Below, piece after piece: positions 16,425 to 26,659 of a stretch of 64,000 bases of DNA. Within the stretch, counting starts at the first letter, position 1. Every line of letters starts with the position of its first letter. A program made the translations under genes and the position numbers. Under the pieces are notes generated by a model. That model was not told where the DNA came from, made no database searches, and was given only the letters and a program-made list of their open reading frames with translations. The stretch is taken from contig OZ245326.1 in NCBI GenBank assembly GCA_965225915.1, positions 186,001-250,000 on the forward strand. Reading direction: 5' to 3'. Source of the stretch: JAAXHH01 sp965225915 (lineage in GTDB: Bacteria; JAAXHH01).

Positions 16425-18083
16425 CTAGCGGTGCTCGATGATGGACCGCAACCTGGCCATGCCGTACCTCGATGGCGCAACCCACTGAGGAGGCCGGTAG
16501 GTATCCGCCAGGGCGCCGATGAATCCGAGTAGAACCTGAACGTGTTGACGGACCGCCGGTCTGTTGATCGGCTGCTCGAGATCATCGAAGGGCGTGTGGT
16601 AGCGCGACCTGCACCAGCTGACGAATATCCCGATGCCCGTTTCGCTGGACAGATTCTTGAAATGAATCCCTTCCATCAACAATATCGCGGGAATACCCGC
16701 CTGTGCGAAGGCAATCTGGTCCGAAAGGACAAACGGGGCGACGCCCTGGAAAATCAGTGGTATCTGCGAAACGGCCATGTCCAACTCTCCAGCCACCGTG
16801 TTCAGCAGTTCCCCCAGTGTAGAGAGGTTGGCGCCGACGCCGATGAGATCATTGAATGTGTCCACAATGGCAAGGCCGTCCACGTTCACCGCCGCCATGG
16901 TACGATGAAGGGGAACGGAGGGGTGATCCAGGTAGTAACGGCTGCCCAGCATACCCTTTTCTTCCCCGGTTACGAAGAGAAATACCAAGGATCTTCGGGG
17001 ACGAACGGGCATGGAGGCAATCTGGCGGGCGATCTCGAGCACCCCGGCGCACCCCAACGCGTTGTCCGCCACGCCGTTGTAAATGGAATCCGCCTGGACC
17101 GGGGGCCCCACACCCAGATGGTCGTAGTGGGCGGAAACCAGCACGTATTCGTTCTTCAACACCGGATCACTGCCTGGAAGCATTCCGATGACATTCGAGG
17201 AGAAGAAATCCCGTTCCCTGAACCGTCCCACGAAGCGGATGTGGGCCTTCAACGGAAAACTGCGCATGTCGTAATTCAGATCCATTTCGTACACGTCGCC
17301 CAGGGTGTATTCCGCGCCTTCGAAAAACACGGAGGCCCTGACCGGATTCACCAGCATCGTCATATTCGCCAGCTCCTGGTAGAGAAAAGTAACGTGTTCG
17401 AAGGCGAACATGTCCTTCCATTCGCTCCACGTCCGGCCGCCATGTTCCCGGTACGAGGGGATCATGATACTGCCGGCCGCCCCCCTTGAAAGGGCCAGCC
17501 GCTGCTTCATTGCGGGAATGGAATAGACAGTCGGTTGCACCCCGTCGAAGTAATCCGTCTCTTCCGAAAACGGTTCACCCGAGAGGAATACCACGACCGC
17601 CCCGTCCACCCGGACGTCCTGGTAATCGTCGTAATCGTATTCCGGCGCCACGATACCGTAACCGACGAAAACGAGAGGCGCCGGTTGAGGCACGATGGTC
17701 TTTCCCCCGGTATCGTACAGCAGATAGTCATCTAAAAGGGTCAGTTCATAGACTGTGTCACCGACACTGACCTGAAACAGGCTCCCCTCAAGGGCCTGGC
17801 TGCCATGCAGCGGAACGCGCTGCTGGTATCCTTCGCCCCCGGCGCCCGGCTGGATTTCCAGTTTTCGCATTTCGTCCGCCAGGTAGCGTGCCGCCGTATC
17901 GGCGCCCGCCGTCCCCACGGCTCTTCCTTTCAGCCGGTCGCTGCCCAGGTACTCCGTGTGGGACCAGATCCGGTCGATGGATACCTCTTCCATCGCCTCG
18001 CGTACCAAGGGGGACACGGCCCGCTGAGCATGGCAGGGTACGGCGAGGAGCAGGGCCAGTATCATCATTCCGTAACGTGGCAT
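16425..18083 (-). CDS. M28 family zinc metallopeptidase, secreted
   Basis: A 552-residue secreted peptidase. Starting at ATG 18083 gives a clear signal peptide (hydrophobic core MMILALLLAVP, cleavage near CHAQ). A PA-like insert lies in the first half, and the catalytic domain shows the co-catalytic zinc set: SAHYDHLG (His), VADNALGCAG (bridging Asp), TGEEKGMLGS (Glu pair), AVNVDG (Asp) and RYHTPFDD (final His). Relatives are aminopeptidases or carboxypeptidases acting in the periplasm. The frame is open upstream to 18242, but that extension would hide the signal peptide. It heads a minus-strand run of five genes down to sulP. Confidence 0.87.
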   Translation of the reverse strand: MPRYGMMILALLLAVPCHAQRAVSPLVREAMEEVSIDRIWSHTEYLGSDRLKGRAVGTAGADTAARYLADEMRKLEIQPGAGGEGYQQRVPLHGSQALEGSLFQVSVGDTVYELTLLDDYLLYDTGGKTIVPQPAPLVFVGYGIVAPEYDYDDYQDVRVDGAVVVFLSGEPFSEETDYFDGVQPTVYSIPAMKQRLALSRGAAGSIMIPSYREHGGRTWSEWKDMFAFEHVTFLYQELANMTMLVNPVRASVFFEGAEYTLGDVYEMDLNYDMRSFPLKAHIRFVGRFRERDFFSSNVIGMLPGSDPVLKNEYVLVSAHYDHLGVGPPVQADSIYNGVADNALGCAGVLEIARQIASMPVRPRRSLVFLFVTGEEKGMLGSRYYLDHPSVPLHRTMAAVNVDGLAIVDTFNDLIGVGANLSTLGELLNTVAGELDMAVSQIPLIFQGVAPFVLSDQIAFAQAGIPAILLMEGIHFKNLSSETGIGIFVSWCRSRYHTPFDDLEQPINRPAVRQHVQVLLGFIGALADTYRPPQWVAPSRYGMARLRSIIEHR

Positions 18084-18329
18084 GTACCCAAATTCCCATT
18101 TGAGGCTGCGAGGCCGCAGGTAGTATCTCGTGGCCGGGTTGACCTTCGTTGCCGGTTCGATTTGAAGCATCCCTTCTTCATGCTGTGAAACGGCCGTTTC
18201 AGGGCGTGGAATCCGAGGAAGATCCAACGCTACCGTATTCAAAAATAACGTAACGCGGGAAGCCTGACAACACGCGCGTGGACCGAGCCGGTTATTTTGT
18301 TGTGGCGGTAGTCAACATCAAACTGGGAG

Positions 18330-18358
18330 TTGACGCGCCAGGCCTGAGACTTTATATA
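18330..18358 (+). promoter_or_regulatory. Sigma-70-type promoter upstream of pntAA
   Basis: TTGACG and TATATA are spaced by exactly 17 bases. Transcription would start near 18365, giving a 5' leader of about 135 nt before the pntAA ATG. The surrounding 18084-18501 gap contains no gene that I can support. Confidence 0.6.
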
Positions 18359-18501
18359 TAGAACTCGGCCGGCCGCGACCTGCCGGACCGGTATCCAAAC
18401 GCAGAATCGTAATCAAATCGGGATATGACGGCGAACCACGACTTGCCACCGCCGCGAAGCATGCCCAAATCCAGCTTGAATGAAACCAACCGGAGCCATC
18501 C

Positions 18502-19659
18502 ATGACCATCGGCGTTCCTAACGAAACCAGTCCTGGGGAACGACGCGTATCCATCGTCCCGGCCGGGGTTACTGCCCTGGTCAAGGCAGGCTGCACCGTC
18601 CAGATCGCCTCCAACGCGGGTTGGGAAGCCGGCTTTTCTGACGAGGCTTACGAGGAGGCCGGCGCCCTGATCGTCGCGAACCGTGAAACCGTATTCGAAG
18701 AGGCCGACGCTGTCGTGCAGGTAAGGGGTGGAGGCGCGAATCCCGTATCAGGAAAGGCAGACATCGCGCAAGTGCACAATGGGCAGTTGCTGGTCGGCTT
18801 CCTGGAACCGCTGTCGGCTCCGGCGGAGATCAAGGCGCTTTCCGACCGGGGTGCGACCGCTTGCGCCATGGAATTCATCCCGCGGACGTCCCGGGCGCAG
18901 AGCATGGACGCCCTGTCCTCCCAGGCCAACATCGGAGGTTACAAGGCCGCGCTGATGGCGGCCGAATACCTGCCGAGGCTGTTTCCCATGATGATGACAG
19001 CGGCCGGCACCATTACGCCCGCCCATGTTTTCGTGGTCGGTGTCGGCGTGGCCGGACTGCAGGCCATTGCCACGTGCAAGCGGCTGGGCGCCGTGATTCA
19101 GGCCTATGACGTCCGGCCGGCCGTCAAGGAACAGGTTCAGAGCGTCGGGGCGCGATTCGTGGAGTTGGAACTGGACACGTCGGATTCGGAAGGTTCGGGC
19201 GGATACGCGCAGGCCATGGACGAGCAGTTCTACGCGAAGCAGCGGGAAATGATGGCCCGCGTCGTATCGGAAAACGATGTCGTTATCACCACGGCCGCCG
19301 TACCCGGTAAACGAGCCCCCGTGCTGGTAACCGAAGACATGGTCAGGAGCATGCGACCCGGGTCGGTCGTGATCGACCTGGCCGCGGAGCGCGGGGGAAA
19401 CTGCGAGATTACCGAACCGGGAAAGACCGTCGTCAAGCACGGCGTAACCCTCGTGGGCGAGGTGAATATCCCTTCTACCGTGCCGTTTCACGCCAGCCAG
19501 ATGTATTCCAACAACATCGTGAATTTCCTGAAGCTGATGATCAACGACGGCGCCCTGGACACGGAAATAGACGACGACATCGTGCATGGTGCGACCGTTG
19601 CCCGCAACGGCGAGATCGTCAATGAACAGGTAAGCGCCCTACTTTCCGAAGCCGGGTGA
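18502..19659 (+). CDS. pntAA: NAD(P) transhydrogenase alpha subunit 1 (NAD-binding domain I)
   Basis: A 385-residue soluble subunit of proton-translocating transhydrogenase. It begins MTIGVPNETSPGERRVSIVP, close to alanine dehydrogenase/PntA, and carries the NAD-binding loop VVGVGVAGLQAIATCKRLG with AYDVRPAVKEQ after it. ITTAAVPGKRAPVLV is also conserved. It holds NAD(H) on the cytoplasmic face and exchanges hydride with domain III of PntB. Length and the absence of membrane helices indicate the split alpha arrangement as in Rhodospirillum. Start ATG has GGAG upstream. pntAB follows after 36 bp. Confidence 0.93.
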   Translation: MTIGVPNETSPGERRVSIVPAGVTALVKAGCTVQIASNAGWEAGFSDEAYEEAGALIVANRETVFEEADAVVQVRGGGANPVSGKADIAQVHNGQLLVGFLEPLSAPAEIKALSDRGATACAMEFIPRTSRAQSMDALSSQANIGGYKAALMAAEYLPRLFPMMMTAAGTITPAHVFVVGVGVAGLQAIATCKRLGAVIQAYDVRPAVKEQVQSVGARFVELELDTSDSEGSGGYAQAMDEQFYAKQREMMARVVSENDVVITTAAVPGKRAPVLVTEDMVRSMRPGSVVIDLAAERGGNCEITEPGKTVVKHGVTLVGEVNIPSTVPFHASQMYSNNIVNFLKLMINDGALDTEIDDDIVHGATVARNGEIVNEQVSALLSEAG

Positions 19660-19695
19660 CAGCAGTGCGCCACCGATCGTAGCGAGGAGTTCCAT

Positions 19696-19977
19696 ATGGG
19701 TGAAACCATTGCCATTCTGACCATATTCGTCCTGGCGGTGTTCGTCGGATTCGAAGTCATCACCAAGGTCCCGCCCATATTGCACACGCCGTTGATGTCC
19801 GGCTCGAACGCCATATCCGGCATCACGATCATCGGCGCCATACTCTCGACCGGAAGCCAGTACACGACGCTGACCACGGCTCTCGGCTTCGCCGCGGTGG
19901 TCTTCGCGACCATCAACGTGGTCGGCGGCTACCTCGTTACCCACCGAATGCTGGACATGTTCAAGAGAAAGGAGTAG
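19696..19977 (+). CDS. pntAB: NAD(P) transhydrogenase alpha subunit 2 (membrane)
   Basis: A 93-residue protein with about three hydrophobic helices. VFVGFEVITKVPPILHTPLM and GSNAISGITIIGAI are the conserved features of the small membrane subunit that forms part of the proton channel with PntB. GAGGAG lies just upstream of the ATG. The gene is 36 bp after pntAA and 4 bp before pntB. Confidence 0.93.
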   Translation: MGETIAILTIFVLAVFVGFEVITKVPPILHTPLMSGSNAISGITIIGAILSTGSQYTTLTTALGFAAVVFATINVVGGYLVTHRMLDMFKRKE

Positions 19978-19981
19978 GCGG

Positions 19982-21382
<1,401 letters not shown>

Positions 21383-21435
21383 CCGCGGCGCACCGGGATC
21401 ATGCGACAGGAAGAGACTACCGGAAGGAATACCCG

Positions 21436-22617
21436 ATGGCCGCCATAGGAACGCCGTTGTCCACTTCGGCGACCCGGGTACTGATGTGTGGTTCCGGTGA
21501 GTTGGGCAAGGAAGTGGTCATCGAGCTTCAGCGCCTCGGCGTTGAAGTAGTCGCGGTGGACCGATACGCCCACGCTCCCGCCATGCAGGTGGCCCACCGT
21601 TCCCATGTCGTGGACATGCTGGACGGATCCGCCCTGCGCGCGGTAATCGAAAAAGAAAAACCCGATTTCGTCGTACCCGAAATAGAGGCCATTGCCACCG
21701 ACGCGCTGGTGGACATGGAGGCGGAAGGCATCCGCGTCGTTCCCACCGCGCGAGCCGTCCACCTGACCATGAACCGGGAGGGGATTCGAAGACTCGCCGC
21801 GGAAGAACTCCATCTTTCCACGTCTCGCTATCGATTCGCCGAGTCTCGCGAAGAGTACGAAAGAGCGGTGAGCGAAATCGGACTGCCCTGCGTGATCAAG
21901 CCTGTCATGAGTTCCTCCGGGAAGGGGCAGAGCACGATACGAGAGGGGTCGGAAGTTGCCGGCGCCTGGCAAAGGGCGCATGACGAGGCCCGTGGCGGCG
22001 CGGGCAAAGTGATCGTCGAAGGATTTGTCGAATTCGACTACGAAATTACGTTGCTGACCGTTCGACACGTCGGCGGGACGGACTTCTGCCTGCCGATCGG
22101 CCACGAACAGATCGCCGGTGACTACCGGTACTCCTGGCAACCGCAGCCCATGAGCGACAAGGCGTGGGAGCGCGCCAGGTGTATCGCTGAATCGGTAACC
22201 GGCGCCTTGGGCGGCCACGGCGTTTTCGGCGTTGAACTGTTCGTAAAAGGCGACGAGGTGATCTTCAGCGAAGTTTCTCCCCGACCCCACGATACCGGCA
22301 TGGTTACGCTCATCTCGCAGGACCTGTCCGAATTCGCCCTGCACGCGAGGGCCGTGCTGGGACTCCCGATTCCCGGGATACGCCACCACGGTCCTTCCGC
22401 CTCCGCGGCACTCGTGGTGGAAGGGGAGTCGAACCGGGTGAGGTTCGGCAATCTTGGCGCCGCACTTGCCCAGCCGGACACCGGCCTGTTTCTGTTTGGC
22501 AAACCCGCGGTATCCGGACACCGGCGTCTCGGCGTCGCCGTCGCCCGTGGTCCGGATATCGACACGGCCCGCGCAAAGGCCGCCCAGGCCATGAAAGCAG
22601 TGCGCGTTGCACTGTAG
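21436..22617 (+). CDS. purT: Formate-dependent phosphoribosylglycinamide formyltransferase PurT
   Basis: A 393-residue ATP-grasp enzyme that uses formate and ATP to convert GAR to formyl-GAR in purine biosynthesis. VLMCGSGELGKEVVIELQRLG and VDRYAHAPAMQVAH form the N-terminal substrate domain; CVIKPVMSSSGKGQS is the ATP-grasp loop, and FSEVSPRPHDTGMVTL contains the Mg ligands. Length equals that of E. coli PurT. GGAAGGAA lies upstream of the ATG. No other pur gene is nearby. Confidence 0.94.
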   Translation: MAAIGTPLSTSATRVLMCGSGELGKEVVIELQRLGVEVVAVDRYAHAPAMQVAHRSHVVDMLDGSALRAVIEKEKPDFVVPEIEAIATDALVDMEAEGIRVVPTARAVHLTMNREGIRRLAAEELHLSTSRYRFAESREEYERAVSEIGLPCVIKPVMSSSGKGQSTIREGSEVAGAWQRAHDEARGGAGKVIVEGFVEFDYEITLLTVRHVGGTDFCLPIGHEQIAGDYRYSWQPQPMSDKAWERARCIAESVTGALGGHGVFGVELFVKGDEVIFSEVSPRPHDTGMVTLISQDLSEFALHARAVLGLPIPGIRHHGPSASAALVVEGESNRVRFGNLGAALAQPDTGLFLFGKPAVSGHRRLGVAVARGPDIDTARAKAAQAMKAVRVAL

Positions 22618-22692
22618 CGAATCGGTGGACCCGGCGATGGACACGGAACAGGACGGCATCGGTAGCCCCCTGCATCACTGGCGAAAGGAGGG

Positions 22693-23553
22693 ATGATGCA
22701 AACGCAAAAGGACCTCGAGGTCAATGTGGACGACCGGGACTGGCACGCCCTGACCCAGGGCGAGCGAATCCGGATGATCGAGGAGGAAGGCTACCTGATC
22801 ATACCGGACTGGATCCCTCCCGACTACCTGACCGAACTCAAACAGGAAAGCGATAGACTCGAAACAGTCGGACGGGACTACAGCGAAAAGCAGCGGGGCT
22901 GCCGGGATCCCCATCTCAAGAGCCGCAGACTGGCCGAATTGATCGCGTACGAACCCACGGTACGATTCCTGGAAGAATTGTTCGGCGACGGCCTCGTTTT
23001 TATCCACTACACCTACGACCGGTCCGAACCGGGAACACCGGGCATCAGTCTCCATACGGACGGACAGCCATACGGATCGAAGATATTCGGATACGAGGGG
23101 AGTTGCCCCATTACCGTCAGGGTACTCTACTATCTCGATGACCTTACACTGGACGTCTCTCCCTTTCGAGTCGTGCCCAGGTCCCATCTCTGCATGCACG
23201 CGGACGCCCACCCGTATAAACGGTACGATCGGCATCCTGAAGAGGTGGTCGTACCCTGTACCGCGGGTTCGGCCTTGTTTCTCAACCACCGGGTATTTCA
23301 CGGCACCCTGCCCAATACCGGGAACCGGTCGCGGTCCATGCTCGCGGTGGCCTACCGGCCGGCCTGGGCCGGCCCCATTGTCGACGTGGCGCCACGGGAA
23401 TCTTCGGACCTGGAACGGATGCCCGATTCGGTCCGGCCCTACCTGGGCGATCCCAGCAAGCGTGCGTACGAGTTCGGAGTCGGCAACAAACCGGAAGGAA
23501 TGTCGCTCGAAGCGCCGGGCATGAATCCGAGCAGGTGGGAAAGGCGCGCGTGA
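22693..23553 (+). CDS. Phytanoyl-CoA dioxygenase (PhyH) family protein, canonical HxD
   Basis: A 286-residue Fe(II)/2-oxoglutarate oxygenase. The proximal motif is LHTDG (His121, Asp123), the core continues with VRVLYYLDD and FRVVPRSHL, the distal His is in VFHGTLPN and an Arg follows in NRSRSML. It therefore keeps the full facial triad. The substrate is unknown; PhyH relatives hydroxylate acyl-CoAs, amino-acid derivatives or ectoine. AAGGAGG lies directly before tandem ATGs at 22693 and 22696; the second has better spacing. It lies between purT and a ThuA-like gene. Confidence 0.85.
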   Translation: MMQTQKDLEVNVDDRDWHALTQGERIRMIEEEGYLIIPDWIPPDYLTELKQESDRLETVGRDYSEKQRGCRDPHLKSRRLAELIAYEPTVRFLEELFGDGLVFIHYTYDRSEPGTPGISLHTDGQPYGSKIFGYEGSCPITVRVLYYLDDLTLDVSPFRVVPRSHLCMHADAHPYKRYDRHPEEVVVPCTAGSALFLNHRVFHGTLPNTGNRSRSMLAVAYRPAWAGPIVDVAPRESSDLERMPDSVRPYLGDPSKRAYEFGVGNKPEGMSLEAPGMNPSRWERRA

Positions 23554-23653
23554 CGGACCCGTACACTCCGGCGTCGTACCCTGTTACCCAGGAGAATGGA
23601 TACCGTTTTCCGTAAAAGTCGGTCGATCGTCTTGCAACCACAGGAGTGATTCC

Positions 23654-24298
23654 ATGCCGAAGGCCTTATTCGTCTGGGGGGGCTGGGAAGGACACGAACC
23701 CAAGCAGTCGCAGGACATCTTCATCCCGCTGCTGGAAGCGGAAGGATACGATATTACGCAGCGTGACACGCTCGACGCGTACCTGGATGCCGAAGCCATG
23801 CCCACGTATGATCTCATCGTGCAGACCGTGACCATGGGCACGATTACCGGTGCGCAGGAGAAGGCGCTCCTTGATACGGTCACCGCCGGGGCGGGGTTCG
23901 GAGGCTGGCACGGAGGGCAGGCGGACGCCTTCCGCAGCAATACCACTTACCAGTACATGGTGGGCGGACAATGGGTGTCCCATCCTGGGGGGATTATCGA
24001 CTACGAAGTCAACATCATCGATCACGAAGATCCCATCACGGCCGGGTTGAATGACTTCGCCATGCGCTCCGAACAGTATTACATGCACGTCGATCCGTCC
24101 AACCAGGTGCTCGCGACCTCCACCTTCAGCGGGGACCACGACGCGTGGATCGAGGGAACAGTGATGCCCGCCGCCTGGAAAAGGGCGTGGGGAAAAGGCA
24201 AGGTCTTCCATTGTACGCTGGGCCATGTCGCCGCCGATTTTGACGTCCCTGAAGCACGGGAAATCGTACGGCGTGGACTGATTTGGTGCACCCGCTGA
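23654..24298 (+). CDS. ThuA-like domain protein
   Basis: A 214-residue protein with the class I glutamine-amidotransferase-like fold of ThuA. Features include LFVWGGWEGHEP at the start, GFGGWHGGQADAF at the nucleophile-elbow position (without a Cys), HPGG, and KGKVFHCTLGHVAADF near the end. ThuA proteins act in trehalose and related sugar catabolism, for example with 3-keto-sugars, and often occur with Gfo/Idh oxidoreductases, one of which is at 7.8 kb. CAGGAG precedes the ATG. Catalytic role is unproven. Confidence 0.83.
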   Translation: MPKALFVWGGWEGHEPKQSQDIFIPLLEAEGYDITQRDTLDAYLDAEAMPTYDLIVQTVTMGTITGAQEKALLDTVTAGAGFGGWHGGQADAFRSNTTYQYMVGGQWVSHPGGIIDYEVNIIDHEDPITAGLNDFAMRSEQYYMHVDPSNQVLATSTFSGDHDAWIEGTVMPAAWKRAWGKGKVFHCTLGHVAADFDVPEAREIVRRGLIWCTR

Positions 24299-24416
24299 TT
24301 TTATTCTTTACATTGTTGACCTAGATATATATATATTAACGATACTGTCAGAGGATCAGGTTGCTGATCACATATCTCAACTATCTCTTTAGCAAGCCCT
24401 ATGCAGGAGGATTGTC

Positions 24417-25049
24417 ATGGCGTTACGTTTAATGGATGAAGCCCCCGATTTCACGGCCGAGACCACCGAGGGAACGGTTCGTTTTCACGAATGGCTCGGT
24501 GACAGTTGGGGCATTCTCTTTTCCCATCCCGCGGATTACACGCCGGTCTGTACCACGGAGCTGGGTTACATGGCCAGGATCGCGGGCGAGTTCGCCAGGC
24601 GCAATGTCAAGATTCTCGCCATCAGCGTGGATCCCCTCGATTCACACCGGGGCTGGATCAGCGATATCAACGAAACGCAGAACGCGACGGTGAACTACCC
24701 GATGATCGCGGATCCCGACCAGGAAGTCGCCCGGTTGTACGACATGATCCATCCGAATGCCAATGACAAAATGACCGTACGGTCGGTCTTTGTCATCGGA
24801 CCGGACAAGAAGATCAAGCTGATGCTGACCTACCCGGCGTCCACGGGCCGCAATTTCGACGAGATCCTTCGTGTCGTGGATTCCCTGCAGTTGACCGCCA
24901 ATCACAAGCTCGCCACGCCGGTCAACTGGACCAGTGGCGAAGACTGCATCATCGTGCCGGCGGTCACCGACGAAGAAGCGGACAAGATATATTCCGATAT
25001 CCGCCGCGTGAAGCCCTACCTGCGATACGTGAAGCAGCCCCAGGGTTAA
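24417..25049 (+). CDS. Peroxiredoxin, 1-Cys (Prx6) type
   Basis: A 210-residue thiol peroxidase. PADYTPVCTTE holds the peroxidatic Cys at about residue 45 and Thr42; the C-terminal extension with RVKPYLRYV is the Prx6 type. No resolving Cys is evident in the C-terminal part apart from one in EDCIIVP. It reduces H2O2 and organic peroxides in the cytoplasm. GCAGGAGG precedes the ATG. A TTGACC at 24316 and a GATACT at 24341, 19 bases apart, could be a weak promoter. A strong terminator follows, so this is likely a single-gene unit. Confidence 0.92.
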   Translation: MALRLMDEAPDFTAETTEGTVRFHEWLGDSWGILFSHPADYTPVCTTELGYMARIAGEFARRNVKILAISVDPLDSHRGWISDINETQNATVNYPMIADPDQEVARLYDMIHPNANDKMTVRSVFVIGPDKKIKLMLTYPASTGRNFDEILRVVDSLQLTANHKLATPVNWTSGEDCIIVPAVTDEEADKIYSDIRRVKPYLRYVKQPQG

Positions 25050-25087
25050 CTTCGGTTGCAACCTGCTAAACTTTTAGTCTGAATAAA

Positions 25088-25123
25088 CAAAAAGGCGCCT
25101 TTCTCGGGCGTCTTTTTGTTTTT
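25088..25123 (+). terminator. Rho-independent terminator after the peroxiredoxin gene
   Basis: A 12-bp stem (CAAAAAG-GCGCC with GGCGT-CTTTTTG, one G-T pair) has a 7-base loop and is followed by a run of T. It lies 38 bp after the peroxiredoxin stop codon. The A and T flanks could also allow function on the other strand. Confidence 0.85.
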
Positions 25124-25212
25124 CCCCGCTCTGCTGTACCTGTTGAAGAGTGTACAGTGCCTGAAACGGACCTCGGACACTCCCGAATTCGAGCTGGATC
25201 TTTCGTTTTCTC

Positions 25213-25261
25213 TTGACTGGATGTTTCTTTCACGTTAACTATGATATCATATTAATATCAT
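25213..25261 (+). promoter_or_regulatory. Possible promoter and inverted-repeat operator of the SPFH gene
   Basis: A TTGACT at 25213 is followed 17 bases later by TAACTA, a poor -10 box. At once downstream is an inverted repeat with 7-bp arms, ATGATAT (25241-25247) and ATATCAT (25255-25261), with a 7-base spacer. Its position over the start region would suit a repressor. The operon's own RHH protein is an obvious but unproven candidate. Confidence 0.4.
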
Positions 25262-25301
25262 TTTGTTATTTATACATCCAGGTATTCGAGGAGGTTGCAC
25301 C

Positions 25302-26204
25302 ATGTTTTCGGAGAAGATCCCATTTAAGGTCAACGGCTGGAAAGCACTGGTCTGGCTGATTATACTGATCCCAGTCACGGCGATTGTGATGGATTTGACC
25401 ATCAAGTTTGATCCGCCGGTTCTTGAGCAGGGGATGTCCGTTCGGGACCTGGTTCTTCTGGTGTTTCTTTTTCTACCTGGATTCGCCGCGCTGGGATTCT
25501 CGTTCAAAGGATTTTTCACGCTGGAACCTAACGAAGCCAGCGTCCTCACGTTATTTGGAAAGTACACGGGGACGGCGAAGGAGCAGGGTTTCTGGTGGGT
25601 GAATCCACTCAACAGCAAGGAGAAGATCTCCCTTCGTGCCAGAAACTTAGACAGCGAGCGTCTGAAAGTGAACGACAAGAACGGCAATCCGATCGAAATA
25701 TCCGCCGTCATCGTCTGGCGCGTGGAGGAGACCGCCCAGGCGAGCTTCGACGTGGAGGACTTTGTCGAATACGTACAAGTGCAGTCGGAATCTGCGATCC
25801 GGCATCTGGCTACCCGTTACACCTACGATCTGACCGAAGGCGAGACCGCAAGCTTGCGATCGTCTACCGACGAAGTGTCGGAGGCCCTCGGGGACGAGAT
25901 CCAGGCGCGCGTGGGCGCAGCGGGCGTAACCGTTTCCGAAGCTCGGATCAACCATCTGGCCTACGCTCCGGAAATCGCCCAGGCGATGTTGCAGCGCCAG
26001 CAGGCAGATGCCATCATCGCCGCCCGTCAGAAGATCGTCGACGGCGCGGTGGGCATGGTAGAAATGGCCCTGGAGAAACTGAAGAAACAGGACGTGGTCG
26101 ACCTGGATGAAGAGCGCAAGGCTGCCATGGTAAGCAATCTCCTCGTAGTGCTTTGCAGCGAATCGTCCACGCAACCTATCGTCAATACCGGTTCACTGTA
26201 CTGA
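25302..26204 (+). CDS. SPFH/Band 7 domain membrane protein
   Basis: A 300-residue protein with two N-terminal hydrophobic segments (around ALVWLIILIPVTAIVMDL and LVLLVFLFLPGFAALGF) and then a Band 7 domain beginning LEPNEASVLTLFGKYTGTAKEQGFWWVNPL. AEYVQVQSE-like and VSEARINHLAYAPEIAQAML segments complete the SPFH and its coiled C-terminus. SPFH proteins oligomerise and organise membrane microdomains or regulate proteases. Start ATG 25302 has GAGGAGG at 8 bases; an upstream in-frame ATG at 25263 has none. A small RHH gene follows in the same direction after about 165 bp. Confidence 0.88.
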   Translation: MFSEKIPFKVNGWKALVWLIILIPVTAIVMDLTIKFDPPVLEQGMSVRDLVLLVFLFLPGFAALGFSFKGFFTLEPNEASVLTLFGKYTGTAKEQGFWWVNPLNSKEKISLRARNLDSERLKVNDKNGNPIEISAVIVWRVEETAQASFDVEDFVEYVQVQSESAIRHLATRYTYDLTEGETASLRSSTDEVSEALGDEIQARVGAAGVTVSEARINHLAYAPEIAQAMLQRQQADAIIAARQKIVDGAVGMVEMALEKLKKQDVVDLDEERKAAMVSNLLVVLCSESSTQPIVNTGSLY

Positions 26205-26368
26205 TACTAAAGCGCACAGGCGTTCGGGAAGTCCCATGATCTATCGTGAAGTACAGTTATGTTATGGAAATCGCCATTGATGCGTAAACAGGTGTCGAAG
26301 TCTGATACAGTCGCTAAGAGATATAACTAGAAAACGATTGACGGCAACCATCTGGATATCTTACTATC

Positions 26369-26542
26369 GTGCCAGACAAAAAGAAATCCCTCTTGCTGCG
26401 GATCAACCCTGCACTCTGGAACGAACTCAATGCCTGGGCGCAGGATGAACTGCGAAGCGTAAACGCGCAGATTGAGTATGTATTGCGGGAGGAGGTACGC
26501 CGTCGGAAGAAAAGAAGTCGGCGCGAAAAAGAGGGGGAGTGA
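26369..26542 (+). CDS. Small Arc/ribbon-helix-helix-like DNA-binding protein
   Basis: A 57-residue ORF with a GTG start. LLLRINPALWNELNAWAQDE followed by LRSVNAQIEYVLREEVRR is the pattern of the ribbon-helix-helix fold: a beta strand with alternating basic residues, two helices, and an N/Q-IE turn. The C-terminus is highly basic (RRRKKRSRRE). Such proteins are often labelled Arc-like or HicB-like antitoxins, but no toxin ORF adjoins it. The coding reading is supported by family similarity; the ribosome site is weak. It lies downstream of the SPFH gene and is probably its operon partner. Confidence 0.65.
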   Translation: MPDKKKSLLLRINPALWNELNAWAQDELRSVNAQIEYVLREEVRRRKKRSRREKEGE

Positions 26543-26659
26543 CGGCGCATGGCGCTGATTCGGAGGAAGACGTACAGTATCAAGACGGCAAATCGCCTTG
26601 CTAAAATGACGCTTATCCATACGCCTGGCCATAACCTGTGATTGTGGGAGACACGGCAA

